A stretch of DNA of 64,000 nt from Chitinivibrionales bacterium (GTDB lineage: Bacteria > Fibrobacterota > Chitinivibrionia > Chitinivibrionales > JANQEN01): the NCBI GenBank assembly GCA_028278335.1, contig JANQEN010000020.1, positions 29,479 to 93,478 on the forward strand, read 5' to 3'. This document shows, piece by piece, positions 25,900 through 34,813 of this stretch. The stretch's first letter is position 1; every line of letters starts with the position of its first letter. Under the pieces are notes generated by a model. That model was given only the letters and a program-made list of their open reading frames with translations, did not search any database and was not told the DNA's origin. A program made the position numbers and the translations under genes.

Positions 25900-27330
25900 C
25901 TATTGTGTCACGGTAATATTTATTGCCTTAGTATTATTGTTCTCATTTGTCTCTGAAATATGGGATTCATCATCAGCTTTGACTGACACGCTCCAGGTTC
26001 CTACCTCATCAATGAGTATTTTTTCTTTATGAGAATGTTTTTGTTGGCTTGCCAAAGCGGGAATATCAATCACAATATAGGTAAAGGGGCCCACCTGCAT
26101 TTTACCTTTACAGGGAACTTGCGAACTTTTTGTTCCAATGTTTTGAATAGTACAGGTTAAATCAATACTATCGGTTGTTGTTGGATTAGCAGGTGTATAG
26201 TTAATGGTATCAACTACGAGATCTATTCCGGGAGGATTATTATTGCTTACAGAGTAACTTATGGTATCCCTATTATTATTCTCATTACTTTCCGTAATAC
26301 TATCATAGACATCCAGAGTTACATACACGTTTACAGTAGCGCTATCAGCATACACTTTCTTCTTCTGAAAGAAATGAACTTTGCCCGGTGTTAGTGAAGG
26401 TATTGCAAAGGTAAAGATTGAATCATCATTAGATGTTTTCATGGTCGCGATTGACGGGCCACAGGAGGCACTTGACAGGTTTACCAGTTGAGCATTTATA
26501 ATAACCGTGTCCTTAGTAGTTGGCGCTGCAGGGTTCACTTTCAGAGAATAGGTTGTAAGATCAGGTAATGGCGCTGGTGAAACAATATAATTTATAGTAT
26601 CTTTATTATTTGACTCAGACGCTTCTGCAACACTATCATAGACATCGATATTTAAATACACATTAACAGATGCGGTATCTTGATAATACTTATATTTCTT
26701 AATGGTATAATATTGGCCTGTGTCAAGAGAAGGAATGGAATAGTAAAAGGTTGAGTCATCATTGGAGGTAGTAAAGGAGGCGGTAAAGGGGCCGGATGAG
26801 ACTGTGCCAAAGTTTTTAACTAACGCAGTAAGAATTACTGTATCATTAATCGTTGGTGATCCAGGATTAGCTGATAGTGCCTGTCTTCCTAAATCTGGTA
26901 TAGATCCATAATACACCTGATAACTGATAGTATCCCCATTATTTGACTCATCCGATTCATGCACACTATCCTTAACATCAATGTGTAAATACACATTAAC
27001 AAAGGTTGTGTCCTCATAGTATTTGTATTTCTTTATTGTGTATGTTTGGCCCGAGTCAAGCGAGGGTATAGAAAAGTAAAAGGTTGAATCATCATTAGAG
27101 GTAGTAAAAGAAGCTGAAAATGGACCAGAAGGCATTGATCCATAGTTTTTAATTATTGCAGCTAGAATTACTGTGTCTTGAAGTGTAGTATGTGCGGGAT
27201 CTACATATAAAGCCTGAGCACAAAGATCAGGAAGTTGATTGACGACATCGTCTATACAAGAAATAAAACAGCACATTGTCCAAAGTAATATTATTGCAAA
27301 TATGGGTTTGAGCATTTTTGATGTGTTCAT
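25900..27330 (-). CDS. Lipoprotein with four CARDB repeats
   Basis: 476 residues. The lipoprotein signal ends in CCFISC. Four adhesion-type CARDB (Ig-like) repeats follow, each opening with a PDL-type motif and containing TTxDTVIL, then SNDDSTF, and ending near SNNxDTI. Such domains are extracellular, bind carbohydrate or protein, and act as spacers. The same domain family recurs in the large protein at 60752. The repeats are close to each other in sequence, which points to internal duplication. No catalytic domain is present. Confidence 0.8.
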   Translation of the reverse strand: MNTSKMLKPIFAIILLWTMCCFISCIDDVVNQLPDLCAQALYVDPAHTTLQDTVILAAIIKNYGSMPSGPFSASFTTSNDDSTFYFSIPSLDSGQTYTIKKYKYYEDTTFVNVYLHIDVKDSVHESDESNNGDTISYQVYYGSIPDLGRQALSANPGSPTINDTVILTALVKNFGTVSSGPFTASFTTSNDDSTFYYSIPSLDTGQYYTIKKYKYYQDTASVNVYLNIDVYDSVAEASESNNKDTINYIVSPAPLPDLTTYSLKVNPAAPTTKDTVIINAQLVNLSSASCGPSIATMKTSNDDSIFTFAIPSLTPGKVHFFQKKKVYADSATVNVYVTLDVYDSITESNENNNRDTISYSVSNNNPPGIDLVVDTINYTPANPTTTDSIDLTCTIQNIGTKSSQVPCKGKMQVGPFTYIVIDIPALASQQKHSHKEKILIDEVGTWSVSVKADDESHISETNENNNTKAINITVTQ

Positions 27331-27522
27331 TTTGATACTCTCTGATAATGTGATAGGGTTTTACTCAGATATTACAAAAGGAGGTTAAGCGGGAGCATAA
27401 TCTGAGAATGATTATATAAGGATGATATCATAGGGTTAGATGGAATTCAAGACTATATTGGGTGTATTTAAAACACAAAAAACCGAAATGATAAAACTAA
27501 AGTTTGATTATAGCTGATCAAC

Positions 27523-28362
27523 TTATGTTTTTTTAATAACTACTGCAAAATCAGAAGACTCAGATGAAAAGGGAGTTCCTGCAACATCGGAGTAAAACTC
27601 TGTAATTTGAAACCCATTCTGTTCAAATTCTTTTGTTAATGACTCTTTATCGAAGTATTGTAGCCAGTTGTAAACCACACGAGTTTTTGACTCTTCAACA
27701 ATGGTGTATTTATCAAGAGTTACCATCTCTTCTTCATATTTGAAGGTATTTAGAAAACAATAATAGTCATGGGGAGACCAGAAGTTATCCATTTGGTTTC
27801 GTTCATATAACGCAGTTTCCTCTCTACTGTTAAAGATGTTTAATGAATGCACATCCAGCAAAACAGAACCACCGGGTTTGAGGAATGAATGAAATTTGGA
27901 CAGTAATGTTTTTCTCTGCAAAGGGCTCAAGGCACAAAAGTCACAAAAGATCATGGTAATAAGATCAAAACGTTGCTCTGTTTCAAATTCTATATAGTTT
28001 TGATTTTGATAGTCAATGGGTAACTCTTTTTTCTTGGCGACCTTTTTTGCGTACTCAATTGACCTTTGAGAGAAATCGATTCCGGTAACCTGTGCTCCTT
28101 GTTCGGCAAACTGTGTAGTGTAGAGTCCTGGCCCACTGCCAAAATCAGCGACACTCTTTTTTTCATTGAGGTTAAAATGTGATACAATCCACTGAACAGA
28201 TTTATCTATAAACTCCTTTTTCCTGGATGATAGATCAACCGATTCATTGAGATGAAAGGCAAGCATCTTTTTTGAGGTATGCTCATTAGTCCACAACTCA
28301 TCAGCTGTGTAAAACTCAAACGGTCTAGGTCGTCTATTTATCTCTTTAAGCTTTTGAAACAT
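27523..28362 (-). CDS. Class I SAM-dependent methyltransferase
   Basis: About 279 residues. The SAM-binding motif VADFGSGPGLYTTQFAEQG is followed by acidic loop VTGIDFSQRSIEYA and by FDLITMIFCDFCAL, in the order expected of the fold. ATG 28362 is preferred to ATG 28374 because GGAG lies 7 bases upstream of it and the earlier ATG has no ribosome-binding site. The C-terminus (WLQYFDKESLTKEFEQNGF) is typical of small-molecule methyltransferases. The substrate is unknown. Confidence 0.8.
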   Translation of the reverse strand: MFQKLKEINRRPRPFEFYTADELWTNEHTSKKMLAFHLNESVDLSSRKKEFIDKSVQWIVSHFNLNEKKSVADFGSGPGLYTTQFAEQGAQVTGIDFSQRSIEYAKKVAKKKELPIDYQNQNYIEFETEQRFDLITMIFCDFCALSPLQRKTLLSKFHSFLKPGGSVLLDVHSLNIFNSREETALYERNQMDNFWSPHDYYCFLNTFKYEEEMVTLDKYTIVEESKTRVVYNWLQYFDKESLTKEFEQNGFQITEFYSDVAGTPFSSESSDFAVVIKKT

Positions 28363-28429
28363 TACTGTCTCCATTGTTTTATATAGATCAAATTATTATC
28401 TACAATACGACTTTTGATAATCTAAAAAT

Positions 28430-28545
28430 CTTTTGGGTTAGGGATGTGCAAGGTGCGAAGCAGTGTTTTGGCGAAAGCCAAAATACCGAAGCGAACGCGG
28501 AGCCTGGAGCAGCCCGACCTGAGCAAAGCGAAGGGAACCCCCAAA
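28430..28545 (+). repeat. Structured intergenic repeat, copy B (GGGTTAGGGATG subtype)
   Basis: Close relative of 7343-7459. The first hairpin is TTTTGGC-GAAA-GCCAAAA where copy A has TTTTTGC-GTA-GCAAAAA. The second is CCT...AGG where copy A has CCC...GGG. Both differences keep base pairing. It lies between the methyltransferase and the AraC-type regulator. Confidence 0.75.
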
Positions 28546-28607
28546 TATTAAAAAGAAAATCATTAATGACAAGAGAGAATATACTACATTCTCCCTTGCA
28601 AAACTAA

Positions 28608-29639
28608 TTAAAGTGGCTTTACTGCTACACAAATATCCAAAATATGCTTTCCCTCAGGATGCTCCTTAGGATTATTGTGGCAGAGCTCAAAACAGGGGCG
28701 ATCATCCGGTTGATATCCGCTGTCAGGAAGCCACCCACTATACACTGCGTTCCATGCCTGTTCATATTCATCACCGTTGATCTCAAAGCGAGCAAATGCG
28801 TAATTACCGCCGGCAATGGTCATTTTGCCTATTTCACCATCCACCGCGGTATCCTCGGGGACACTCACACAGACACTGGTGCGAAGCTTTGCTTCATCGG
28901 TGATTTCCGGGCTGTCATGATACACGGAAAGAATCTTTACATCGGGCTGATTGAGCAATCCTCGTGGACCGGCCCAAGTAAAGAGTTTGGTGAACAGTGA
29001 TTCAAAGAGTTTGCTGTCCCCTTTGTAGGGTCCGATGTGACGTACATAGGCCACAGAAAATGGGTCGATGTTTTTAACTTCGACAGTTAAGTTACTGGTG
29101 TCTAACATTGTACTCCTCCATTGTTGAGTTGGTAAAGGTAAAGAATTGATTATGTCACGTTGCTTGACATTATCAATATACCCGAAGGAGTCCTGTGAGT
29201 CTTTTCCATTCTTGCTGACTGTTTTGCGAATATTGCTATCTACTTTGCCATTGTTGCTCAATTTTTCCAAACCCATTTCTCGCCACTGACGGGCTGACAT
29301 GTTAAAGCTCTCTTTAAAAAAACGGGCAAAGGTAGCAGAACTTGAGAACCCACAATCCAGGGCAATCTCGGTTATGGATTTTTTTGGATTAACCAGCAGC
29401 TGTGTAGCAGCCCGCTCAACACGGACCCGTTGAATAAACTGGTTTAAGGTCTCTCCCACAAAGGCACGAAAGATCCGATGAAAATGATATTTGGAAAAGT
29501 GAGCTTGTTGAGCAAGTTCGTCTAAAGTAAGTACGGTATCAATGTGTGATTCAATGTAATCGATCACTCGATTAATCCTTGACACATACTCTTCTCGCTG
29601 AAATTGGCTCATTTGGTGTGTACATTTATTATCTGACAT
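28608..29639 (-). CDS. AraC-family regulator with GyrI-like ligand domain
   Basis: About 343 residues. ATG 29639 is chosen because GAGGT lies 7 bases upstream; an in-frame ATG at 29687 would overlap the exporter gene. Two helix-turn-helix units occupy residues 20-115 (LTLDELAQQAHFSKYHFHRI and ITEIALDCGFSSSATFARFF). A GyrI-like domain starts near residue 180 (VEVKNIDPFSVAYVRHIGPY). Such proteins bind cationic or hydrophobic drugs or peptides and control efflux. The EamA exporter gene lies 10 bases upstream on the same strand, which fits an efflux pair. Confidence 0.85.
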   Translation of the reverse strand: MSDNKCTHQMSQFQREEYVSRINRVIDYIESHIDTVLTLDELAQQAHFSKYHFHRIFRAFVGETLNQFIQRVRVERAATQLLVNPKKSITEIALDCGFSSSATFARFFKESFNMSARQWREMGLEKLSNNGKVDSNIRKTVSKNGKDSQDSFGYIDNVKQRDIINSLPLPTQQWRSTMLDTSNLTVEVKNIDPFSVAYVRHIGPYKGDSKLFESLFTKLFTWAGPRGLLNQPDVKILSVYHDSPEITDEAKLRTSVCVSVPEDTAVDGEIGKMTIAGGNYAFARFEINGDEYEQAWNAVYSGWLPDSGYQPDDRPCFELCHNNPKEHPEGKHILDICVAVKPL

Positions 29640-29649
29640 CGTTGATACC

Positions 29650-30519
29650 TCAATTATGTTTTGCAACTTTTCCAAAGAGTCCATCACTACTAATCATTAA
29701 TATACAGGATCCAATCACAATGATCGAACCAATAATTTCAACAATGGTCATTGGCTCATTAAAAAGGGTTAAGGCAACGACCACATTAAATACTGGCACA
29801 AGCATGTTCAAAAGTGAGCCAGTAGTAACTGACACATGACGATAGCCTTCGGTCATAAGAAGCTGGCCAATCGCAGCAACAAGACCAACACCGACCAATA
29901 TGATACCTTCGTTATATCCACCAATGCTTGGAGAGATATTTGCGGGGATAACAAAAATCCAGAAGCCAAAGAGGCATTGGGCAAAAAATATCGCATAGGA
30001 GTCCTCGCTCTTATGCAATTTTTTGATAAGTACAACTGCAGTTCCGGCTAATACAGCTCCACCTAACGCTAATAGTTCAAAAAAGCCAATAGACAAAAGA
30101 AGAAAGCTCTCTCCAATGCCACCAGTTGCTAACATGTAAATTCCTGCAAAGGCAAGTGTAATAAAGAGCCATTTAATTCCTTTTATTTTCTCCTTAAGAA
30201 AGAGTGCGCTAAAAATACTGGCAAAAATAGGAAAGGTGTACGTGAAAACAGTACCTTTGCCAACACCAATATGTCGAATTGAGAGATAAAAGATAAATAC
30301 AGCAGTTCCACCAAATACACCACGTAAAAAAAGAAGGGGGCTCCGGGTAAACTTTAAGGTAATCCGATTGAAAATTGCTGCAAGCCCTAAGAGAGCAAAG
30401 CCAATAATGAATCGAAAGAGTACCATTTTGGCAGGGCTTATGGTGGGTGTTGCTTTTATTAATCCAGCCATGATACTAAAGGCAACACTTGCCCCGAACA
30501 TGAGCAATACACCGGTCAT
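29650..30519 (-). CDS. EamA/DMT-family transporter
   Basis: 289 residues with about ten hydrophobic helices in two homologous EamA halves (for example GVLLMFGASVAFSIMAGLIK and LALGGAVLAGTAVVLIKKL). The family exports amino acids, metabolites or drugs across the inner membrane. AAGGA precedes the ATG. It is the first gene of an operon with the AraC/GyrI-like regulator that follows 10 bases downstream. Confidence 0.85.
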   Translation of the reverse strand: MTGVLLMFGASVAFSIMAGLIKATPTISPAKMVLFRFIIGFALLGLAAIFNRITLKFTRSPLLFLRGVFGGTAVFIFYLSIRHIGVGKGTVFTYTFPIFASIFSALFLKEKIKGIKWLFITLAFAGIYMLATGGIGESFLLLSIGFFELLALGGAVLAGTAVVLIKKLHKSEDSYAIFFAQCLFGFWIFVIPANISPSIGGYNEGIILVGVGLVAAIGQLLMTEGYRHVSVTTGSLLNMLVPVFNVVVALTLFNEPMTIVEIIGSIIVIGSCILMISSDGLFGKVAKHN

Positions 30520-30557
30520 TCTATTTTTCCTTGTTTAAACCAAGGAAAAATACATTA

Positions 30558-30731
30558 TTAAACCCAGATTATGTAGTAGGAGTAGATGCAGAAGTGCAAG
30601 ATTATGATTTAGTAAGGCTTGAAGGTTTTGAAGGGCATATCTACAAGGTGATATGGCCGAAAAGCCTGAAAGTCTTAATGAGCATAGGATTATGTTACTG
30701 CATAACTTCCTATTGCATAATCTGGGTTTAA
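30558..30731. mobile_element. MITE-like element, copy 1 (TTAA-flanked)
   Basis: 174 bases with perfect 16-base ends TTAAACCCAGATTATG and CATAATCTGGGTTTAA. About 94% identical by eye to 35331-35502 over its full length. Each copy starts and ends with TTAA, consistent with a TTAA target duplication. The internal frame is open but too short for a transposase and has no ribosome-binding site. Confidence 0.8.
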
Positions 30732-30799
30732 AGACTTTTTTAATGAATTGATGTGCCATGTAGATTTTTATACACATCACCAAAATGGTTTTAGATGAA

Positions 30800-31759
30800 C
30801 TACTTCTTTAAATTGGAAACACGCTCCACAAAGGATTCATGCTCAAATAGGGTGGTACTTAAATAGCGCTCCCCGGTATCTGGGAGTATTACCACTACAA
30901 GTTTGTCTTGATTCTCCTCTCTTTTCGCCACTTGAAGAGCGGCATATAGAGCGGCGCCAGAAGAAATTCCAGCAAAAATACCCTCCTGTCGTGCCAAGGC
31001 ACGGGCTGTTGTTTGGGCATCCTCATCGCGGACAGCTATCACTTCGTCAATTATTGATCTGTTTAATATGTCGGGGACAAAATTGGGACCAATACCTTCA
31101 ATTGAGTGAGAATTGGCTTCGCCCTTTGAAAGAAGCGGTGACTGAGCAGGCTCTACTGCAACCATTTTTATTTTGGGATTCTGTTCTTTAAGTGCTTCAC
31201 CTACACCGGTTATAGTGCCACCAGTACCTATTCCTGCAACAATAATATCAACAGCACCCTCGGTAGTCTCCCAAATTTCTCTGGCAGTTGTTTTTTTATG
31301 GATTTCAGGATTAGCACTATTTTTAAACTGCTGAGGCATGTAACTATTGTCAATCATGTGCAAGAGCTCCTCTGCAGCTTCAATCGCGCCGGTCATGCCC
31401 CGCTTGCCATCGGTTAACACCACTTGAGCACCAAGGGCTGCAAAGAGTTTTTGCCGCTCCATACTCATGGTGTCAGGCATGGTAAGGATTAATTTATACC
31501 GTTTTGCCGCACAAACAAAGGCAAGAGCCACACCGGTATTACCACTGGTCGGTTCAATGATAACGCTGCTATCATTGATTAAACCCTGCTCCTCTGCATT
31601 TTGAATCATGGCATAGCCAATACGATCCTTCACACTGGAGAGAGGATTAAAGAACTCCAATTTTGCCACAACCTGTGCATAGCCGGATTGATTGAGTCCC
31701 TTTATTTTAACACAGGGAGTGTTACCAATTAATTCGGTTATATCTTCAGCAATAGGCAT
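30800..31759 (-). CDS. cysK: Cysteine synthase A (O-acetylserine sulfhydrylase)
   Basis: 319 residues. It makes cysteine from O-acetylserine and sulfide with PLP. LIGNTPCVKI is the N-terminal signature, and SSVKDRIGYAMI contains the PLP lysine at about residue 43. EPTSGNTGVALAFV binds substrate and GIGTGGTITGVG binds the cofactor phosphate. The length is normal. AAGGA precedes the ATG. It stands alone between a MITE copy and the response-regulator gene. Confidence 0.93.
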   Translation of the reverse strand: MPIAEDITELIGNTPCVKIKGLNQSGYAQVVAKLEFFNPLSSVKDRIGYAMIQNAEEQGLINDSSVIIEPTSGNTGVALAFVCAAKRYKLILTMPDTMSMERQKLFAALGAQVVLTDGKRGMTGAIEAAEELLHMIDNSYMPQQFKNSANPEIHKKTTAREIWETTEGAVDIIVAGIGTGGTITGVGEALKEQNPKIKMVAVEPAQSPLLSKGEANSHSIEGIGPNFVPDILNRSIIDEVIAVRDEDAQTTARALARQEGIFAGISSGAALYAALQVAKREENQDKLVVVILPDTGERYLSTTLFEHESFVERVSNLKK

Positions 31760-31943
31760 AGGGGTATCCTTTGCAATTTCGGTGGATGTTAACGTTGGAA
31801 ATTAATCAATGCAGGCAATGGTGGTAAACTGCAAGAAGCTCTGCAGGAGCATTTCACTGGTAGTAAGGGTAATATAAATACATGTTTAAAAAATAGTATC
31901 TTTTTTTTAAAGCGAAACGAGGGTGGAGACGTGAATTGTAGAT

Positions 31944-32318
31944 TCAATCGTTTAAAATCTTGGTGATAGCCTCAGCAAGTTCGTCATAATTGAAGGGCTT
32001 CTCTAAAATGTGGTTTGCACCGAGCAAATTTTTTGCTGCCCGTAAATAGGAGGAGCCAGAAAAATTGAGATCACCACCAGAGATAGCCAATATCTTAATA
32101 GTGGGTGCAAATCGTTTCATCTCTTCAATGAGCTGCATACCATCCATCTCCGGCATAATGAGGTCGGTTATAACCAAATCAAAATCACCCGTATAAAATG
32201 CCTTGAGTGCAGCACTACCTTTATCAGCGTTGACAACTTCGTGCTCATCCTTTTCAAGGACACAACTTAGCATTTCCAATACTGAAATATCATCATCTAC
32301 TAAGAGTACTTTGGCCAT
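31944..32318 (-). CDS. Single-domain response regulator
   Basis: 124 residues forming only a receiver domain. VLLVDDD gives the acidic pocket, VITDLIMPEMDG the phosphorylated aspartate near residue 53, and EKPFNYDEL the conserved lysine-proline. It has no output domain, so it is of the CheY/Spo0F kind. GGGAG precedes the ATG. A lone hybrid kinase lies at 37077, but nothing shows that they are partners. Confidence 0.88.
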   Translation of the reverse strand: MAKVLLVDDDISVLEMLSCVLEKDEHEVVNADKGSAALKAFYTGDFDLVITDLIMPEMDGMQLIEEMKRFAPTIKILAISGGDLNFSGSSYLRAAKNLLGANHILEKPFNYDELAEAITKILND

Positions 32319-32400
32319 GCAGCTCCCTTATAGGTATTCTCTGCCAATTCCATTGTACAATCAAAAAGAAATAAATGTCAACAAATATTATAGAGCATAA

Positions 32401-32712
32401 TCACTTATTTAAAGCTGATAATTTCTTTTCTACACTGGAAACCTTATCTTCCATTGTTTGTTTTCGATCAGTACGAGTTCCCATACGCAGTGTGGTCGTA
32501 ATTCTGGGAGCACCCATTTGATGTACCTCCTCATGACACTTTTTTACTGCAGCAAAAACAGTATCCCATTCACCTTCTATATTGGTCCCATAAGCATGGA
32601 GATGAATCTTTAGTCCAGTATCATGCAAAATACGCTCACAGGCTGCAACATAGCGTGAAACAGAGACACCGACACCCAAAGGGACAACACAAAGATCAAC
32701 AATTACATTCAT
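32401..32712 (-). CDS. MTH1187/YkoF-type thiamine-binding family protein
   Basis: 103 residues matching the DUF77/MTH1187 family: IVDLCVVPLGVGVSVSRYVA at the N-terminus, LHAYGTNIEGEWDTVF, and HQMGAPRITTTLRMGTRTDR. Members are small ferredoxin-like-fold proteins that bind thiamine or a related ligand. The length is normal. It lies 82 bases upstream of the response regulator on the same strand, and may share its transcript. Confidence 0.8.
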   Translation of the reverse strand: MNVIVDLCVVPLGVGVSVSRYVAACERILHDTGLKIHLHAYGTNIEGEWDTVFAAVKKCHEEVHQMGAPRITTTLRMGTRTDRKQTMEDKVSSVEKKLSALNK

Positions 32713-32869
32713 TTTAATCCTCCATTTTTCAAGGGCTTATGCTTTACAAAATAGTATGTGTCATTGTGGTTATTGATTTTTTTTTCTTTTGGGGATACAA
32801 TAAAATAGAGGGATAGGGATAATCTATAGGAGAAGACTACAGGATAAAGGATACTGGCTAGGAGGTACC

Positions 32870-33070
32870 ATGGGAAAGAAGCTTTTAAGATTATTTGTTA
32901 AAATAGTCATGATTTTCCCCTTCACATCACAATTTTACTGCTCAATGAACTCTTCAATCGAACAAAAGGTCGAGCAGGGCTTACAAATGCCAGAAAAGCA
33001 AATAGAAGCCAAAGCCTTGAAACAACAAGAATGGCCAATCAATCTCTCATATCATTTTCCCAAAATATAG
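32870..33070 (+). CDS. Small exported protein, possibly a lipoprotein
   Basis: 66 residues with a strong ribosome-binding site AGGAGG four bases before the ATG. A basic N-terminus and hydrophobic stretch (LLRLFVKIVMIFPFTSQFYC) end at a Cys that could be lipidated. The rest is a short Gln/Lys-rich helix. No family is recognised. A terminator follows at 33084. Confidence 0.55.
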   Translation: MGKKLLRLFVKIVMIFPFTSQFYCSMNSSIEQKVEQGLQMPEKQIEAKALKQQEWPINLSYHFPKI

Positions 33071-33083
33071 TTCTCATACAAAA

Positions 33084-33109
33084 AATCCCCTTTTTTCAAA
33101 AAGGGGATT
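33084..33109. terminator. Bidirectional intrinsic terminator
   Basis: Perfect 12-base stem AATCCCCTTTTT (33084-33095) / AAAAAGGGGATT (33098-33109) with a two-base loop, with A and T tracts on both sides. It separates the converging 32870-33070 and 33193-33588 genes. Confidence 0.85.
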
Positions 33110-33192
33110 AATGAGATAAGAGTTCAAATCCAGCTATTTCAATTGGTGTTTTAGCATCTATACTCATTCATTTCCACTAACTCCTATCCTTA

Positions 33193-33588
33193 CTATTTGT
33201 AACAATATTTGGTACAATCAGTTGAACTTGTTTCATCTTGAAGTTCACTCCACCAATCAGGGCCGTCTTCATCATAGGAGGCTAAACAGTTAGCACATTT
33301 CGTAGCGCAGAACTGAGAAGAGCTCTTCTGGCCCTTTTTTGCTGCTAACACTACCCTATCGGGCCTCTCAAAAAAGCTATCAACCCAACTCCAAAGAGGA
33401 TCATGTTCAATATCAATTGAAAAATCATTCTTTTCCGATTGAGTGGATCCACCATGATTTGAAAAGAATTGAGAGACTACCTCGCCAATATCGTCATCCT
33501 CAATGTGAATATCTACATCAGAGGCATTGGTTGGTATTATCAGCACAAATGCTAAGAACACTACTAAAGCAACATTTTTAATTAACAT
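33193..33588 (-). CDS. Small secreted protein with cysteine-rich tail
   Basis: 131 residues. GAGGAGG lies just upstream of the ATG. A signal peptide (NVALVVFLAFVLIIPTNAS) is followed by an acidic region (DVDIHIEDDDIGE). The C-terminal cluster contains six cysteines (CATKCANC, then CTKYCYK). The pattern suggests a disulfide-bonded or metal-binding secreted peptide. No family is recognised. It heads a run of small genes on the minus strand. Confidence 0.6.
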   Translation of the reverse strand: MLIKNVALVVFLAFVLIIPTNASDVDIHIEDDDIGEVVSQFFSNHGGSTQSEKNDFSIDIEHDPLWSWVDSFFERPDRVVLAAKKGQKSSSQFCATKCANCLASYDEDGPDWWSELQDETSSTDCTKYCYK

Positions 33589-33654
33589 AATAACCTCCTC
33601 GTTTAAATTCTTTTTCCATTCAGCATTTTAAAATCGCAATTTAAGTGCCAATTC

Positions 33655-33864
33655 TTAAATAATTTGCACTGAACTAACATGGGAAAGATGACTTAGCACA
33701 TTTTTTACAGACCTAACCTCTTTTTTACTATGTACATCAACGTGTACTTCTACAGTTTCTCTCCCCTTTTTTGCGCTATGCATGCCAAAAATTAGGTCAA
33801 CAAGCACTTTTAAACCGTATTCATAGCCCTTCTCAACCTTTAATCGATACACCTGTTCATACAT
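33655..33864 (-). CDS. Small protein with an ACT-like pattern
   Basis: 69 residues. GGGGG lies about 6 bases before the ATG. Strand-helix-strand segments VEVHVDVHSKKEVRSVKNVL and HLSHVSSVQII are reminiscent of the ACT domain at the end of RelA/SpoT-type proteins, but the whole gene is too short for such a protein. It could be a stand-alone regulator or a remnant. The frame just upstream (33889-34151) belongs to another small gene. Confidence 0.4.
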   Translation of the reverse strand: MYEQVYRLKVEKGYEYGLKVLVDLIFGMHSAKKGRETVEVHVDVHSKKEVRSVKNVLSHLSHVSSVQII

Positions 33865-33888
33865 GTGTTCCCCCGATGTTTCAGTTGT

Positions 33889-34151
33889 TTAATGCGTTAT
33901 TTACCATATTCTTTATATCGAGTTGGTTAAAATGTCTATCTCTAATCCATTTTAAAACAGGAGTGTCCACTTTCATGGGAATTAACATATTCCCAAAACG
34001 TATTATCCCAGATTATCTTTGATCCTTTAGAATATTTGCCTGATTTAAAGACAATAGTCCAAAATCTCTGCATTGACCTTAAAATGTGGATTTTGATTGA
34101 AGACTCTGGTTTACAAGTATACCACGGACAAGCTAATCTTACTACGTTCAT
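33889..34151 (-). CDS. Small gene of unknown function, possibly frameshifted
   Basis: A 69-codon frame (34151-33942) begins after AGGAGGTATAC and is therefore probably translated. Near its end a second frame, open down to 33889, reads MKVDTPVLKWIRDRHFNQ and continues to IKNMVNNALNN. Joining the two gives a coherent helical protein of about 90 residues, so a one-base shift near 33970-33985 is possible. Alternatively, two short overlapping genes exist. No family is recognised. Confidence 0.35.
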
Positions 34152-34225
34152 GTATACCTCCTAAGAGATATACGATGTACCGTATATAAAAATTGTGGTA
34201 TTCTCTACTTTTTTCTTGTGTGTAA

Positions 34226-34588
34226 TTAATTAATGAATGCGATGATATCACTCATTGAATCAACTACAAATCCGATTGGCATGACCGTACCATTTCTTCG
34301 TGCATCAATGATAACAACTGATAGATCTTTCGTCATTTCTGGAGTTGTGTTTTTCCTTAGATCAAAGGTGAGAACCATATCACGTTGATATAATACAAAA
34401 CCGCAGCGTGCGTCACTGTTGTATTGTTCAATAGTTGCCTTTGTTAATCGGTCACGAATTTTGAGAAATTCAATACGATGGTTGACATCCAAGATGGGTA
34501 CATCGATCCAGCAGGCTGATGTTGCCTCGGTTTCTTGTGTTGTTTGTAGAGTATTTGAGAATGTGTGTAAATGTGTTTTTGTAAACAT
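34226..34588 (-). CDS. CheW-like domain protein
   Basis: 120 residues. The second half, VVIIDARRNGTVMPIGFVVD followed by SMSDIIAFI, matches the 'vgllVD.V.ev' core of CheW domains. WIDVPILDVNHRIEFLKIRD resembles the earlier strands. It is shorter than CheW (about 150) and the typical 'YAIP' start is replaced. CheW couples chemoreceptors to CheA, but no chemotaxis genes are nearby. AAGGA precedes the ATG. Confidence 0.45.
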   Translation of the reverse strand: MFTKTHLHTFSNTLQTTQETEATSACWIDVPILDVNHRIEFLKIRDRLTKATIEQYNSDARCGFVLYQRDMVLTFDLRKNTTPEMTKDLSVVIIDARRNGTVMPIGFVVDSMSDIIAFIN

Positions 34589-34813
34589 ATATTCCTTAAA
34601 AAGTATGAGTTGATTTAATGCTAATGAGAAGCTGTGTAACGCAGTCTAAAAACTAGATAGTGTATAGCAGCAATTAATAGTACCATTATGGCGTACCACT
34701 GTCTACTATTTTTTTAATTTCGAATAACTATAGCGTCGCCTATAACACTAATAATTGATGGAACTCTGATTGATTCTATTCTATCTCTCTATATAAGAGC
34801 ACGTTACATTTTT

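Noticed and set aside
30531..30731. 66-codon frame, similar to one at 35366-35566.
   Set aside because: It lies inside the MITE-like element and includes its inverted end. The similarity is explained by the element, and no start signal is present.
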